A DNA stretch of 50,560 nucleotides from Alcaligenaceae bacterium (lineage in GTDB: Bacteria; Pseudomonadota; Gammaproteobacteria; Burkholderiales; Burkholderiaceae_B): the NCBI GenBank assembly GCA_947380655.1, contig CANCRX010000019.1, forward strand, positions 1-50,560, read 5' to 3'. Shown piece by piece: positions 31,056-39,902 of this stretch (the first letter of the stretch is position 1; each line of letters opens with the position of its first letter). Position numbers and translations under genes: made by a program. Under the pieces are notes generated by a model. That model did no database searches. It saw nothing but the letters and a program-made list of their open reading frames with translations, and was not told the DNA's origin.

Positions 31056-32327
31056 CTACCTGTTTTCGTAAAAATAATGATCCAGAACCATCTTTGGAAT
31101 GATTAGGCCAAACGCGATCGCCATGCAAATCATGATCGTAGTCATGGCATCGCTAGCCGCATAGCCGAGTATTGATTCAGTACTTTTTCCACCCAGCTTG
31201 TAGATCTCAACCAGAGCACTAGACATTCTGAATAAAAAGACACCTGGCATCAATGAAACGACCGAAACAAAGGCAAGGGCTGCAAAAGGTAATTTCAGCC
31301 TGTGCGCAAGAGGAGTCGCTACGATGCCCACAAAAAAACACGCCGCGGCAGCACCTATCACTACGTCATGACTCACCTCAATGACACCCCATCGAATTGC
31401 ATGTGCCACAGCTCCAACTGCCATCGGTATCAACAATACACGCCAAGGCATTGAAAAAAATGTTCCAAATGCAGCGATCGCAATACTTGCTGCCAACATG
31501 TCAAAAATGATCGGTAATTGCTGGCCAACCATATCGGGTGCAAGTGTTTGCCCACCGATCCACAGTCCGACCAACAGCCCCAGGCAGATCATCAGGATAA
31601 TCAGTGCCGAATAAGTCAGTCGAGCGATCCCCAGACTGATTCGACCTCGCGCTAAGTCCAAAGAGCCATTTATAATGTGCGCGCCAGGCACCAAGATCAT
31701 ACAAGGACAAACTTCGATAAATTGCAGTGATACATTGAACTGAAGTGTCTGAAGTATTGCACCGACCAGCCCAGCTAAAAGTGCTGCGGTCAGCGGCTGC
31801 GCGAAAAGACTTCGCGAAAAACGTGCAACAACTCTTCTGGCCGCAGCACCCAATGCGGCACTCAAAAAAATCGCTAAAAGTGTGAAGCCGTCTGTCACAC
31901 CAAAAATTAGACCAAGCGCAGCAGCACCTAATCCCGCCATCAAGACAAAGCGCAGCATCGAAGCTGGGGCTAGGGCCGAAATCTCATCTAGCTGCGTGAG
32001 TGCTTGTTTTATCGGCAGAGATCCTGAGCGAACGCTATCAAGCACACTTAACGTCTTAGATACCTTATTCATGTCCACACCTACAGGTGTGACGTCAATA
32101 ACCTCTACCAGAGTCTCTGTCACTGTATTTTCATCAAGTACATTGTTTAAATTTTCTAGCTTGATGATGAACTGATTCCAGGCTGGCAGCACCGAAACCG
32201 AATAGCCTAAGGACTTTCCCAGAATCGCCGCATCCTCAACGATACGATGTGTCGTCTGTCCGTTGACGCATAGGATACGCGTGCTAACACTAATAATTTT
32301 CAACGCGAGAGCGGGTGAGACACCCAT
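31056..32327 (-). CDS. Threonine/serine exporter (ThrE family)
   Basis: This is a 423-residue integral membrane exporter of the ThrE family. A cytoplasmic N-terminal domain (DUF1212; ISVSTRILCVNGQTTHRIVEDA, then LDEISALAP) leads into about ten hydrophobic helices in two five-helix blocks. The ATG at 32327 has AAGGA nine bases upstream and is preferred to the GTG at 32369. Corynebacterium ThrE exports threonine and serine by proton antiport, and the substrate here is inferred from the family. It is divergent from the Bug receptor at 32477. Confidence 0.88.
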   Translation of the reverse strand: MGVSPALALKIISVSTRILCVNGQTTHRIVEDAAILGKSLGYSVSVLPAWNQFIIKLENLNNVLDENTVTETLVEVIDVTPVGVDMNKVSKTLSVLDSVRSGSLPIKQALTQLDEISALAPASMLRFVLMAGLGAAALGLIFGVTDGFTLLAIFLSAALGAAARRVVARFSRSLFAQPLTAALLAGLVGAILQTLQFNVSLQFIEVCPCMILVPGAHIINGSLDLARGRISLGIARLTYSALIILMICLGLLVGLWIGGQTLAPDMVGQQLPIIFDMLAASIAIAAFGTFFSMPWRVLLIPMAVGAVAHAIRWGVIEVSHDVVIGAAAACFFVGIVATPLAHRLKLPFAALAFVSVVSLMPGVFLFRMSSALVEIYKLGGKSTESILGYAASDAMTTIMICMAIAFGLIIPKMVLDHYFYENR

Positions 32328-32476
32328 ATTGGTCGTTCCTTGGTGATTACCGTCACAAATGTTACACAACTTTGTATGTGACCTACAGAATATTTATTCA
32401 TTGGTCATGCTTGACGGACGCATCCCACTTACGGTTTACTTGGCTTACTCTAATCTTCTCTATATACCGCCACAAT

Positions 32477-33445
32477 ATGTCAAAACTCATCGCCTATTTC
32501 TTTGTTGCCATATTTACATATCTTCAATCCGGTTTGACCTGTGCGGCGGACTTTCCTGACAAAAGCGTCAGAATTGTCGTTCCATTTCCTGCGGGTGGCG
32601 CAGCCGATACGTTTACCCGTCTGATTGGCGCAAAGCTTTCGACAATATGGGGGCAATCTGTTGTTGTGCAAAACATGCCCGGAGCAGGAACAATTATTGG
32701 TACGGCCAACGTAGCGAAGGCAGCCCCTGATGGATATTCACTGATTATTATCGCGAACAGTTTTTTGATTAATGCAAAGCTTCAAAAAGAATTGCCGTAT
32801 GACGGTATTAAAGCCCTGGCCCCTGTTGCGATGTTAGTGAACTCACCCCAAGTGATTGCAGTCAACGCTACCAGTCCTTACCAATCATTTGCTGAGTTAT
32901 TGAGTAAGTCCAAAGAGTCGGGGAGTAGTCTGAGCTACTCCACGGTTGGGCCAAACACCTCACAAAATATCGCGGGTGAATTGCTCAAATCACGCACTGG
33001 ACTTGCTGCCGTGTATGTTCCGTTTGCTGGCGGTGCGCTGGCAGGTAATGCCGTTGCAGGCGGGCACGTCACAATGGTATTGACCAACTGGAACGAGATC
33101 ACCGCTAATGTTCAATCTGGAAAACTACGCCCTTTGGCCGTGACCACTAAACAGCGCATTCAACCGCTTAAGGATACGCCAACGCTTATCGAGCTCGGCT
33201 TCCCGGAAGTCGACGTGGATGTCTGGTTTGGTGTAGCGGCGACACGGGGCACACCACCAGCCATATTGGATAAACTGTCCGAAGGATTTAAAGTGGCTCT
33301 AGCCGATCCTGAAGTGCAAAAGCAACTGATCGCGGCTGGCTTCATCACAGACTATCAAGACCGAAAACTATTGGAAAATAAGATCCAAAACCAATATGAG
33401 TTTCTATCTAAGTTAATTGACGAGATGGGAATGAAGGCGGAATAA
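32477..33445 (+). CDS. Bug/TctC family periplasmic solute-binding protein
   Basis: This is the third Bug receptor in the window (322 residues). The signal peptide is LIAYFFVAIFTYLQSGLTCAA, then FPDKSVRIVVPFPAGGAADTF, QNMPGAGTIIGTANVAK, APDGYSLIII and VPFAGGALAGNAVAGGHVTM. The ATG at 32477 is chosen because it starts the signal peptide. The frame further upstream encodes nothing plausible and overlaps the divergent exporter gene. No transporter membrane genes are adjacent, so it too is an orphan receptor of unknown ligand. Confidence 0.88.
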   Translation: MSKLIAYFFVAIFTYLQSGLTCAADFPDKSVRIVVPFPAGGAADTFTRLIGAKLSTIWGQSVVVQNMPGAGTIIGTANVAKAAPDGYSLIIIANSFLINAKLQKELPYDGIKALAPVAMLVNSPQVIAVNATSPYQSFAELLSKSKESGSSLSYSTVGPNTSQNIAGELLKSRTGLAAVYVPFAGGALAGNAVAGGHVTMVLTNWNEITANVQSGKLRPLAVTTKQRIQPLKDTPTLIELGFPEVDVDVWFGVAATRGTPPAILDKLSEGFKVALADPEVQKQLIAAGFITDYQDRKLLENKIQNQYEFLSKLIDEMGMKAE

Positions 33446-33617
33446 AACCAATAGAAGTAGATAGGAGACTGAGCGGGTCTTTAGAGCGCTGATCAACTAG
33501 ATTACAGCTGTCTTACGTTTTTATAGTTATTGTCATTTCATGTCTACATAGCTTGTGTAATATAGATTCATTGCCATTTTATTAATCAATCTGAATCCAA
33601 TTCTTAAGGGTTACTCA

Positions 33618-34364
33618 GTGAAAATCTCCGACATCCGAGCCAATGCATATTCAATGCCGTTTGTGAGTCCCTCGTTTCCTATCGGCCCCTACCACTTCGT
33701 GAATCGTGAGTTTTTCATCATCACGTATCGTACCGATATCGAAGCCTTACGTGCAGTCGTGCCTGAGCCCCTCACCGTCACCAGTCCTTTGGTCAGTTTT
33801 GAGTTCATTCGTATGCCTGACTCTTCAGGTTTTGGCAGCTACACCGAAAGCGGTCAGGTGATCAGCGTCGTTGATATGGATGGCAAGCCTGCTAGCTACA
33901 CCCATATGATGTATCTGGATGATGAGTCCCCCATCGCTGGTGGTCGCGAGCTCTGGGGATTCCCTAAGAAGTTAGCAAGCCCTAAACTTTCTGTTGAGTC
34001 CGACACACTGCTCGGCACACTGGATTATGGTCCTGTTCGTATTGCAACCGGTACGATGGGCTTCAAATATGAGAAGCTCGACCTTGAAACGGAACAGCGC
34101 AAGCTAGCAGAAACGCCTTGCTATCTGCTCAAAATTATTCCTCATGTCGATGGTAAGCCCCGTATTTGTGAACTCGTGCGTTATTTTTCACATAACGTTA
34201 AGATGCATGGCGCGTGGACAGGACCGGCAAGACTAGAGCTGTTTCAACATGCTCTGGCTCCTATTGCTGACTTACCCGTACTGGAAGTCGTCGGTGCCAA
34301 ACATCTAATCTGCGATTTGAGCCTTGAGTTGGGTGAAGTCGCATTTGATTACCTGAAAGTCTAA
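33618..34364 (+). CDS. adc: Acetoacetate decarboxylase
   Basis: This 248-residue enzyme converts acetoacetate to acetone and CO2 through a Schiff base. The catalytic lysine pair is in GRELWGFPKKLASP (Lys117/Lys118), matching Lys115/Lys116 of the clostridial enzyme, and SFEFIRMPDSSGFGSY and SYTHMMYLDDESPIAGG are family motifs. The start is GTG with AAGGG eight bases upstream. The 3-hydroxybutyrate dehydrogenase gene follows after 30 bp, so the two form an operon for 3-hydroxybutyrate to acetoacetate to acetone. The in vivo role could alternatively be on another beta-keto acid. Confidence 0.92.
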   Translation: MKISDIRANAYSMPFVSPSFPIGPYHFVNREFFIITYRTDIEALRAVVPEPLTVTSPLVSFEFIRMPDSSGFGSYTESGQVISVVDMDGKPASYTHMMYLDDESPIAGGRELWGFPKKLASPKLSVESDTLLGTLDYGPVRIATGTMGFKYEKLDLETEQRKLAETPCYLLKIIPHVDGKPRICELVRYFSHNVKMHGAWTGPARLELFQHALAPIADLPVLEVVGAKHLICDLSLELGEVAFDYLKV

Positions 34365-34394
34365 ATTCACGATTTATTTAATAAGGAAATAATC

Positions 34395-35177
34395 ATGTCC
34401 CTACAAGGTAAAGTCGCACTGGTCACAGGAGCCGCAAGTGGCATCGGTAAAGAATGTGCCATCACAATGGCCAAACAAGGTGCAGCAATCGTCATCGCCG
34501 ACCTGAATTTAGCAGCATCCGAAGCTGTTGCTCAGGAAATCATCAACGCAGGCGGTCGCGCGATAGCCGTTGTGATGGATGTCACTAGCGAGGAAGCTGT
34601 CAACGCAGGGATACAACAGGCAGTCGACCAGCTCGGTAGTATTGACGTTTTGGTTTCCAACGCGGGAATCCAGATCGTGCATCCGATCGAAGAGTTTCCA
34701 TTTGCCGAATGGAAAAAAATGTTGTCTATCCACCTGGATGGTGCCTTCCTGACGACCAAAGCCGCAATCAAACATATGTATGCAAGCGGCAAAGGCGGTT
34801 CGATTATTTACATGGGTTCGGTACATTCACACGAAGCTTCAAAGCTTAAATCAGCATATGTCACAGCTAAGCATGGCCTGTTAGGGCTTGCACGTGTAGT
34901 CGCAAAAGAAGGCGGCCCACGTGGCGTGCGCGCCAACGTAGTCTGCCCAGGCTTTGTGCGCACACCACTAGTCGAAAAACAAATCCCTGAGCAGGCAGCT
35001 GCGCTAGGCATCAGCGAGGCAGATGTAGTTAAAAATGTGATGTTGAAAGAAACCGTTGACGGTGAATTCACAACCGTTGCTGACATCGCCAATACAGTGG
35101 CTTTCCTGGCTAACTTCGATAACAATGCCATCACAGGACAATCAATCGTGGTGAGCCACGGCTGGTATATGCAATAA
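34395..35177 (+). CDS. 3-hydroxybutyrate dehydrogenase (SDR)
   Basis: This 260-residue classical short-chain dehydrogenase has the cofactor motif TGAASGIGKE, Asp in VIADLN indicating NAD preference, VSNAGIQ, and a catalytic Ser in YMGSVHSHEAS with YVTAKHG. The HEASKLKSAYVTAKHGLLGL and C-terminal SHGWYMQ patterns are those of bacterial D-3-hydroxybutyrate dehydrogenases. AAGGAA precedes the ATG. It is cotranscribed with the upstream acetoacetate decarboxylase and convergent with a patatin-like gene, across a strong hairpin. Confidence 0.92.
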   Translation: MSLQGKVALVTGAASGIGKECAITMAKQGAAIVIADLNLAASEAVAQEIINAGGRAIAVVMDVTSEEAVNAGIQQAVDQLGSIDVLVSNAGIQIVHPIEEFPFAEWKKMLSIHLDGAFLTTKAAIKHMYASGKGGSIIYMGSVHSHEASKLKSAYVTAKHGLLGLARVVAKEGGPRGVRANVVCPGFVRTPLVEKQIPEQAAALGISEADVVKNVMLKETVDGEFTTVADIANTVAFLANFDNNAITGQSIVVSHGWYMQ

Positions 35178-35183
35178 AGTAAA

Positions 35184-35215
35184 CAGGGAACAGTACTGCT
35201 TAGTACTGTTCCCTG
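35184..35215. terminator. Strong hairpin between hbdH-type and patatin genes
   Basis: CAGGGAACAGTACT (35184-35197) pairs perfectly over 14 bp with 35202-35215 around a GCTT loop. It lies between convergent genes. The T-run is weak on both strands. Confidence 0.65.
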
Positions 35216-35236
35216 AGCTTGCACCTATAACTTTAT

Positions 35237-36415
35237 TTAAGATTTGCGATGTATGTCGTGGGTGACGAAGTTTTCACCTAGCGGAGGCAGGGCTATGTAT
35301 GAATCATCTTCCAGTGTGTGACGTATGTCTCTCAGACCTGCGTCCCAATGGTGTTTCATCGTTTCGTGGCTGAATTCAAAGTCTTTATAGTGACCTTCGA
35401 CAGGTTTATTTTTGTAGATCAGCTGAATACAGTTATAACGCGCCCCATATAAGGTTTTAGCCATCTCATCAAAGCGAGGATCTTTTTTGCGGACTGAGGC
35501 AGGAACCATTTCAATCATATCCCACATCATTTGGCGCAAATTTTGTAAGGCCTTGACGGTGTTGGTGACGCCTCGGGTTTTACTTGAGTACTGAATATCC
35601 TTCATCCGCTCCATGATTTCCATGATGTTTGTAGGGAGTGCGCCCTCAGCGCTCCATAAATCAACCTGGAAAATCAAGGTGTCTTTGTGTGGTTTGCAAT
35701 TGATAATGTAGTCTAACGGAGTATTAGAAACACAACCGCCATCCCAATAAAACTCGCCCTCAATTTCAACGGCCGGAAATCCCGGTGGCAATGCTCCAGA
35801 GGCCACAAAATGCTGTGGGGTTAGTTTCATTTCGGTGTTGTCAAAGTAAATGAAATTACCCGTTCGAACGTTTGTCGCACCGATGGAAACACGCATTTCC
35901 TTGCTGTGATTAATCCGATCAAAATCCGCAAAACGCTCAAGCGTGCTGATCATCGCAGTGGTTTCATAAAAACTCGTTTCTGCGGGTGAGCCGCGTCCGG
36001 GTGCGAAGGGGCGTGGCGAAAAGAAACCCTCCTGTCCTTCCATAATGGCACGCATAGCGGCCATAGACCCAAACATTTTTTCTGTTGAGTTTTTTGCTAT
36101 TTCCATCATGGCCGAAGTGCCAGGATCAAACATATTGAACGCGGTGAACATTGCATTTGCAATCGTCGAGGGCGGTCGACAAATCGTTTCCCAAAAACCG
36201 CGTAATTTTTCTACGCGTGTTTCTGGAGGATTGCCCGCAATAATGGCGCAATTCAGTGCGCCAATTGAAATACCAGCCACCCAGTTTGGATACACCGGCG
36301 TTTCGCGAAGTCCCTCTACCACTCCAGCCTGATATGCTCCGAGCGCTCCCCCTCCCTGCAATACCAAGACGATTTGTGGATAGTCAGGTACTTTTAGCAA
36401 TTTTGCCATGATCAT
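35237..36415 (-). CDS. Patatin-like phospholipase (DUF3734 type)
   Basis: This 392-residue patatin-domain acyl hydrolase has the oxyanion motif LQGGGALGAYQAG (residues 19-31), the nucleophile Ser50 in AGISIGALN and the dyad Asp in YWDGGCVSNTPL. The C-terminal third, with YKNKPVEGHYKDFEFS and the ending HDIHRKS, corresponds to DUF3734. In Burkholderiales this type often sits beside 3-hydroxybutyrate dehydrogenase, suggesting a link to polyhydroxybutyrate or membrane-lipid turnover, but the substrate is not established. The start is ATG at 36415, with another at 36409, and no strong ribosome site. Confidence 0.9.
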   Translation of the reverse strand: MIMAKLLKVPDYPQIVLVLQGGGALGAYQAGVVEGLRETPVYPNWVAGISIGALNCAIIAGNPPETRVEKLRGFWETICRPPSTIANAMFTAFNMFDPGTSAMMEIAKNSTEKMFGSMAAMRAIMEGQEGFFSPRPFAPGRGSPAETSFYETTAMISTLERFADFDRINHSKEMRVSIGATNVRTGNFIYFDNTEMKLTPQHFVASGALPPGFPAVEIEGEFYWDGGCVSNTPLDYIINCKPHKDTLIFQVDLWSAEGALPTNIMEIMERMKDIQYSSKTRGVTNTVKALQNLRQMMWDMIEMVPASVRKKDPRFDEMAKTLYGARYNCIQLIYKNKPVEGHYKDFEFSHETMKHHWDAGLRDIRHTLEDDSYIALPPLGENFVTHDIHRKS

Positions 36416-36605
36416 CTTTATAAATAGTAATAAAAAATAGCTTAATTGAAATACATAACAGAATAAAGATTAATTTTACTCAAGTCAGAGATTAAGATTG
36501 AACCAAACGTGGCCAACCGTCAATTTGTAATAACTTTAAGGAACCATCAAACATTAACGAGTGTGTAAAGATAGTTTGTGCTGAATAATTTAACAAAGGT
36601 ATTTA

Positions 36606-37169
36606 ATGAAAAAAACTCTGCTTTCCTCCTTGATCGCCACGCTACTCCTGAGTGCCTCGATCAGTTTTGCTCAATCTACAAAACTAGAACCCGTCTTTGC
36701 GGATGTATCCGTGACAACGGCCACAGTCGATTCAATTGATTCCAATAAGCGGATAGTTATGCTTAAAGATGGCTCAGGTAACGTAGAAGCCTTAGTTGTC
36801 CCAAAAAGTGTTAAGAATTTTGATCAAATCAAAACTGGGGATAAATTTGTAATCGAATACACAGAATCGATTGCAGTCGGCTTAACTCCCAAAACAACCA
36901 GCAAGCCCGGTACGTCTGAGTTGAAATCGATCTCAATGAGCGCAAAAGGTAAATTGCCTTTTGCTGAAGCGGTAGAAGTCAAAGTATTAACAGCCAAGAT
37001 TATGTCGATCGATGTCGCCAAGCGCACTGCTGCTCTTGAACTGCCAAACATGAAAACAGTGATGGTAAAGATAGACAAACAGGTTCAAGGAATTGAAAAA
37101 ATTAAAGTCGGCGAGGAATTGATGGTTGAGATCATTGAAAAAACTGCTATTGGCTTTATCGCCCCATAA
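36606..37169 (+). CDS. Periplasmic protein with two copies of an unknown domain
   Basis: This 187-residue protein has a clear signal peptide (cleavage after FAQ, residue 23). Residues about 36-94 and 127-186 are internal repeats. Each begins T-A-x-V/I-x-SID-x-x-KR, has a middle (V)xVPKSVKNFDQIKTGDKF or (V)xIDKQVQGIEKIKVGEEL, and ends with EYTESIAVGLTP or EIIEKTAIGFIAP. The repeat looks like a small beta-rich domain. The function is unknown. An OmpA-like lipoprotein gene follows 77 bp downstream on the same strand, so an envelope role is plausible. Confidence 0.75.
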   Translation: MKKTLLSSLIATLLLSASISFAQSTKLEPVFADVSVTTATVDSIDSNKRIVMLKDGSGNVEALVVPKSVKNFDQIKTGDKFVIEYTESIAVGLTPKTTSKPGTSELKSISMSAKGKLPFAEAVEVKVLTAKIMSIDVAKRTAALELPNMKTVMVKIDKQVQGIEKIKVGEELMVEIIEKTAIGFIAP

Positions 37170-37246
37170 CTTATTAGTTAATGAATTTGAAATACTCATT
37201 AAGCTATTTTTTGTACTTATCTGTTATTAATAAAAAAGGACTCAAC

Positions 37247-37792
37247 ATGAATTTGAACAATCATCGCAGAACACTTTTAATTAGCGCCATCATCGGTGCG
37301 GCTGTGTTGACAGGTTGTGTCAGTCAGCAAAAATACGACCAGCTCAATGCGGCTTACATAAAGCTGCAACAAGCCTACCAAGGTGACGAAGTTGAAATCA
37401 AGCAACTGCAAGGTGAGTTGAAAGTTACGATCAAAGACAAGATCCTCTTCCCCGAAGGCGGATTCCAGCTTGATTCAAAAGCCCAGGCAGTGCTTGCAAA
37501 AATGGTTCCTACTCTTTCAGGCTTTCAGAACACGAAAATTGTTGTCCGCGGCTACACAGACAATGTTCCTGTTGGTCCAGGACTTAAACGCGAAGGAATC
37601 ACTACCAATCTCGACCTCTCGTCTAAACGTGCAGATAACGTTGTAGACTTTCTGCTCAAGAAAGGCACGAGTCCAAGTTTGATTTCAGCTCAGGGGATGG
37701 GCGAATCGAATCCTGTCGCTTCAAACAGCACGCCTGATGGTCGTGCACAGAATCGCCGCATCGAAGTGACTCTGGTCGGTCCAGGCAACTAA
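37247..37792 (+). CDS. OmpA/MotB-domain lipoprotein
   Basis: This is a 181-residue lipoprotein. The lipobox is VLTGC (Cys about residue 24), then comes a short coiled coil (QQKYDQLNAAYIKLQQAY), then an OmpA-like peptidoglycan-binding domain with ILFPEGGFQLDSKAQ, VVRGYTDNVPVG, LDLSSKRADNVVDFLL and GRAQNRRIEV. The Asp and Arg residues that clamp diaminopimelate in OmpA domains are present (TDN and NRRIE). The ATG at 37247 has AAAAGGA upstream and opens the lipoprotein signal. An intrinsic terminator follows. Confidence 0.9.
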   Translation: MNLNNHRRTLLISAIIGAAVLTGCVSQQKYDQLNAAYIKLQQAYQGDEVEIKQLQGELKVTIKDKILFPEGGFQLDSKAQAVLAKMVPTLSGFQNTKIVVRGYTDNVPVGPGLKREGITTNLDLSSKRADNVVDFLLKKGTSPSLISAQGMGESNPVASNSTPDGRAQNRRIEVTLVGPGN

Positions 37793-37817
37793 TATTATTT
37801 GCGGTACCTGTTAGTCA

Positions 37818-37855
37818 AACAAGCCGAGAAAATAAACTCGGCTTGTTAATTTTTT
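37818..37855 (+). terminator. Intrinsic terminator after the OmpA-like lipoprotein gene
   Basis: AACAAGCCGAG (37818-37828) pairs with CTCGGCTTGTT (37837-37847) over 11 bp, followed by AA and six T. It reads in the plus direction between convergent genes. Confidence 0.85.
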
Positions 37856-37860
37856 GTAGA

Positions 37861-39159
37861 TTAAACAGGCATTTTGTTTAACTCTGCCCGAACAGGGAGC
37901 TGTTTGAGCAAATCTTCCTTTGGGATTCGCTTTTTAACTTCGTATCGACCTTGTTCAACACGACTAATATAGTGATCTAAAATTCCCGCATGGTCCTCTT
38001 TGCGAATGATCTTATCTCCTTGCGGATGACCGATTGAATTCTTTAAGCTCATGCCTTCCAGAGCTTGGATCACGCCCTCAACATCTTTTCGCGACTGATA
38101 TCCAGAACCCTCGATAGCAGCTTTTAGTGCAAACAAATCTTCCCACGATTGCCAGGCATGGCTTTTAGCCATAACGAGTTTGCCATTCTTTTCACGTGCA
38201 TAGATGTCATCCACGTTCATGGCAGTAATAAACTCTTTATGGAAAGCGTCATCCTTATACTTTGCGAAACGCGGAAAATTTTCCAACAGATAGACGCCTT
38301 CCGCAGCCCCCTGTATTTCGTCAGGATCGATCGCTTCCATCGTGCCATTAACCGAGTACATTTTCAGTTTTTTATCCAGGCCCATTGATTTTGCCTGAGT
38401 ATAAAAGGCCACGGAGAGAGAGCCGAAGAAAATTGAAAATAAAACTTCAGTGTCATCAGGAACCTGGGTCAGATAAGGCACTAAATCCTTAGCGTCCAAA
38501 GGCACAGGAATACCTTTAAGCCACGTTCCGCCCAGGCGCTCAATGACAGCCTTCGCCTCAGCATTGTGACTTTGTCCCCAGGCATAATCCGCATAAATAA
38601 CAGTCCATTTTTTGCCTAAGTTCTCAAGTGCCCAAGGTACACCTGCAGCTGCCATTGAATAGGTATCGCTACCGGTTCTGAAACTGTAGCGAGTGCCTTT
38701 GGAACCTGTGGCCTCAGTTGCTTCACCTTGTGAAAAATAAATCGTTTTGAGTTCTGTTGCGATTGGAATCGAAGCGAGCATTACACCCGAGTGGACCGAG
38801 CCCACCACAAACTCAGCATTACCCCGTTGGATCAAATTACGCAGCTTTCTCGCACCAGTTGCTGGATTGGACTCTGTATCTTCAGTCGCCAAAATTACCT
38901 TACGCTTATTAATACCACCTTCGGCATTGATACGCTCAACTGCCTTTTTTGCACAGACATCATGCCAGTGCCCCCACGACGCAAAGCCACCAGTTATCTC
39001 AGCATGGTGACCGATCACAAGCGGACCACTCGTCTGAGCATACAAGTCCTTCATGATCGTCATATTAGCTAAGCCAGCTGCGACACCACCTTTCAGAGCA
39101 AGGCTGAGCAGACTACGACGGGCCGAGCTAGGCAAATCTTTTTCCATTTGATCATCCAT
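37861..39159 (-). CDS. Liv-type ABC transporter substrate-binding protein
   Basis: This 432-residue type I periplasmic binding protein (Peripla_BP_6 family) is the group used for branched-chain amino acids, urea and short amides. The export signal contains SSARRSLLSLALKGG, a possible Tat-type twin arginine. The mature domain shows VIGHHAEITGGFASWGHWH, AVERINAEGGINKRKV and VVGSVHSGVMLASIP. It is the last gene of the five-gene livH-livM-livG-livF-SBP set, all on the minus strand. A nitrilase and LysR gene lie on the far side of the operon, hinting at amide- or nitrile-type ligands, which is inference. Confidence 0.88.
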   Translation of the reverse strand: MDDQMEKDLPSSARRSLLSLALKGGVAAGLANMTIMKDLYAQTSGPLVIGHHAEITGGFASWGHWHDVCAKKAVERINAEGGINKRKVILATEDTESNPATGARKLRNLIQRGNAEFVVGSVHSGVMLASIPIATELKTIYFSQGEATEATGSKGTRYSFRTGSDTYSMAAAGVPWALENLGKKWTVIYADYAWGQSHNAEAKAVIERLGGTWLKGIPVPLDAKDLVPYLTQVPDDTEVLFSIFFGSLSVAFYTQAKSMGLDKKLKMYSVNGTMEAIDPDEIQGAAEGVYLLENFPRFAKYKDDAFHKEFITAMNVDDIYAREKNGKLVMAKSHAWQSWEDLFALKAAIEGSGYQSRKDVEGVIQALEGMSLKNSIGHPQGDKIIRKEDHAGILDHYISRVEQGRYEVKKRIPKEDLLKQLPVRAELNKMPV

Positions 39160-39188
39160 GCTGATAAGCTCCTAATATTGTTGAGGGA

Positions 39189-39902
39189 CTAAATTTTTAT
39201 ATCAAGATGTTTTGAAAGGGCCTTGGGGTCTTTCAATATTGATTCCGTGCTCGCATCAAAAACAATCTTCCCTTTGTCCATAACCAGGATGCGGCTGCAT
39301 AGATCCAAAGCGGTTTTAACGTTTTGCTCAATCAATAAGATACCAATGCCTTTCGAATTTATTTTCTTTATCTCCGCGCGAATCTCTGCAACCAGCTTGG
39401 GCATGATCCCCTCGGTGGGCTCATCTAAAATAATAAGCTTGGGTTCCATCAATAAACATCGTGCAATTGAAAGCATCTGCTGCTCGCCACCTGAAAGAGT
39501 GCCGCCCAGCTGTTCAAGCCGTTCCCTTAAGCGCGGGAACCGTTCAAACACATAAGCAACCAACTCCTCAGGCGCATTACCTTTAACGCCAAGAAATAAA
39601 TTTTCTTTAACACTCAACGCAGGGAATATACCTCTGCCTTGCGGCACATATCCAATCCCCAGATGCGGGATCTTATGCGGAGCGATTGTATTAAGGTTCT
39701 TTCCTTCAAAAAAAATTGATCCCTGATTACAAGTCAGTAAACCCATGATCGTTTTTAAGGTCGTAGTCTTTCCAACCCCATTACGCCCGAGAATACCAAC
39801 AGCTTCTCCCCGAGCAAGATTGAACGACAGATCCTGAAGTACATTCACTCTGCCGTAAGAAGCATAGACATTATTAAGTTCTAGGAAATGCTGGTTAGTC
39901 AT
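39189..39902 (-). CDS. Liv-type ABC transporter ATPase, LivF-like
   Basis: This is a 237-residue ATPase with Walker A GRNGVGKTT, signature motif GTLSGGEQQML and Walker B LIILDEPTEGI followed by a D-loop. VPQGRGIFPALSVKENL is characteristic of LivF/UrtE-type subunits. Its ATG overlaps the stop of the livG-like gene by 8 bp, indicating coupled translation, and 29 bp separate it from the binding-protein gene. Confidence 0.93.
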   Translation of the reverse strand: MTNQHFLELNNVYASYGRVNVLQDLSFNLARGEAVGILGRNGVGKTTTLKTIMGLLTCNQGSIFFEGKNLNTIAPHKIPHLGIGYVPQGRGIFPALSVKENLFLGVKGNAPEELVAYVFERFPRLRERLEQLGGTLSGGEQQMLSIARCLLMEPKLIILDEPTEGIMPKLVAEIRAEIKKINSKGIGILLIEQNVKTALDLCSRILVMDKGKIVFDASTESILKDPKALSKHLDIKI

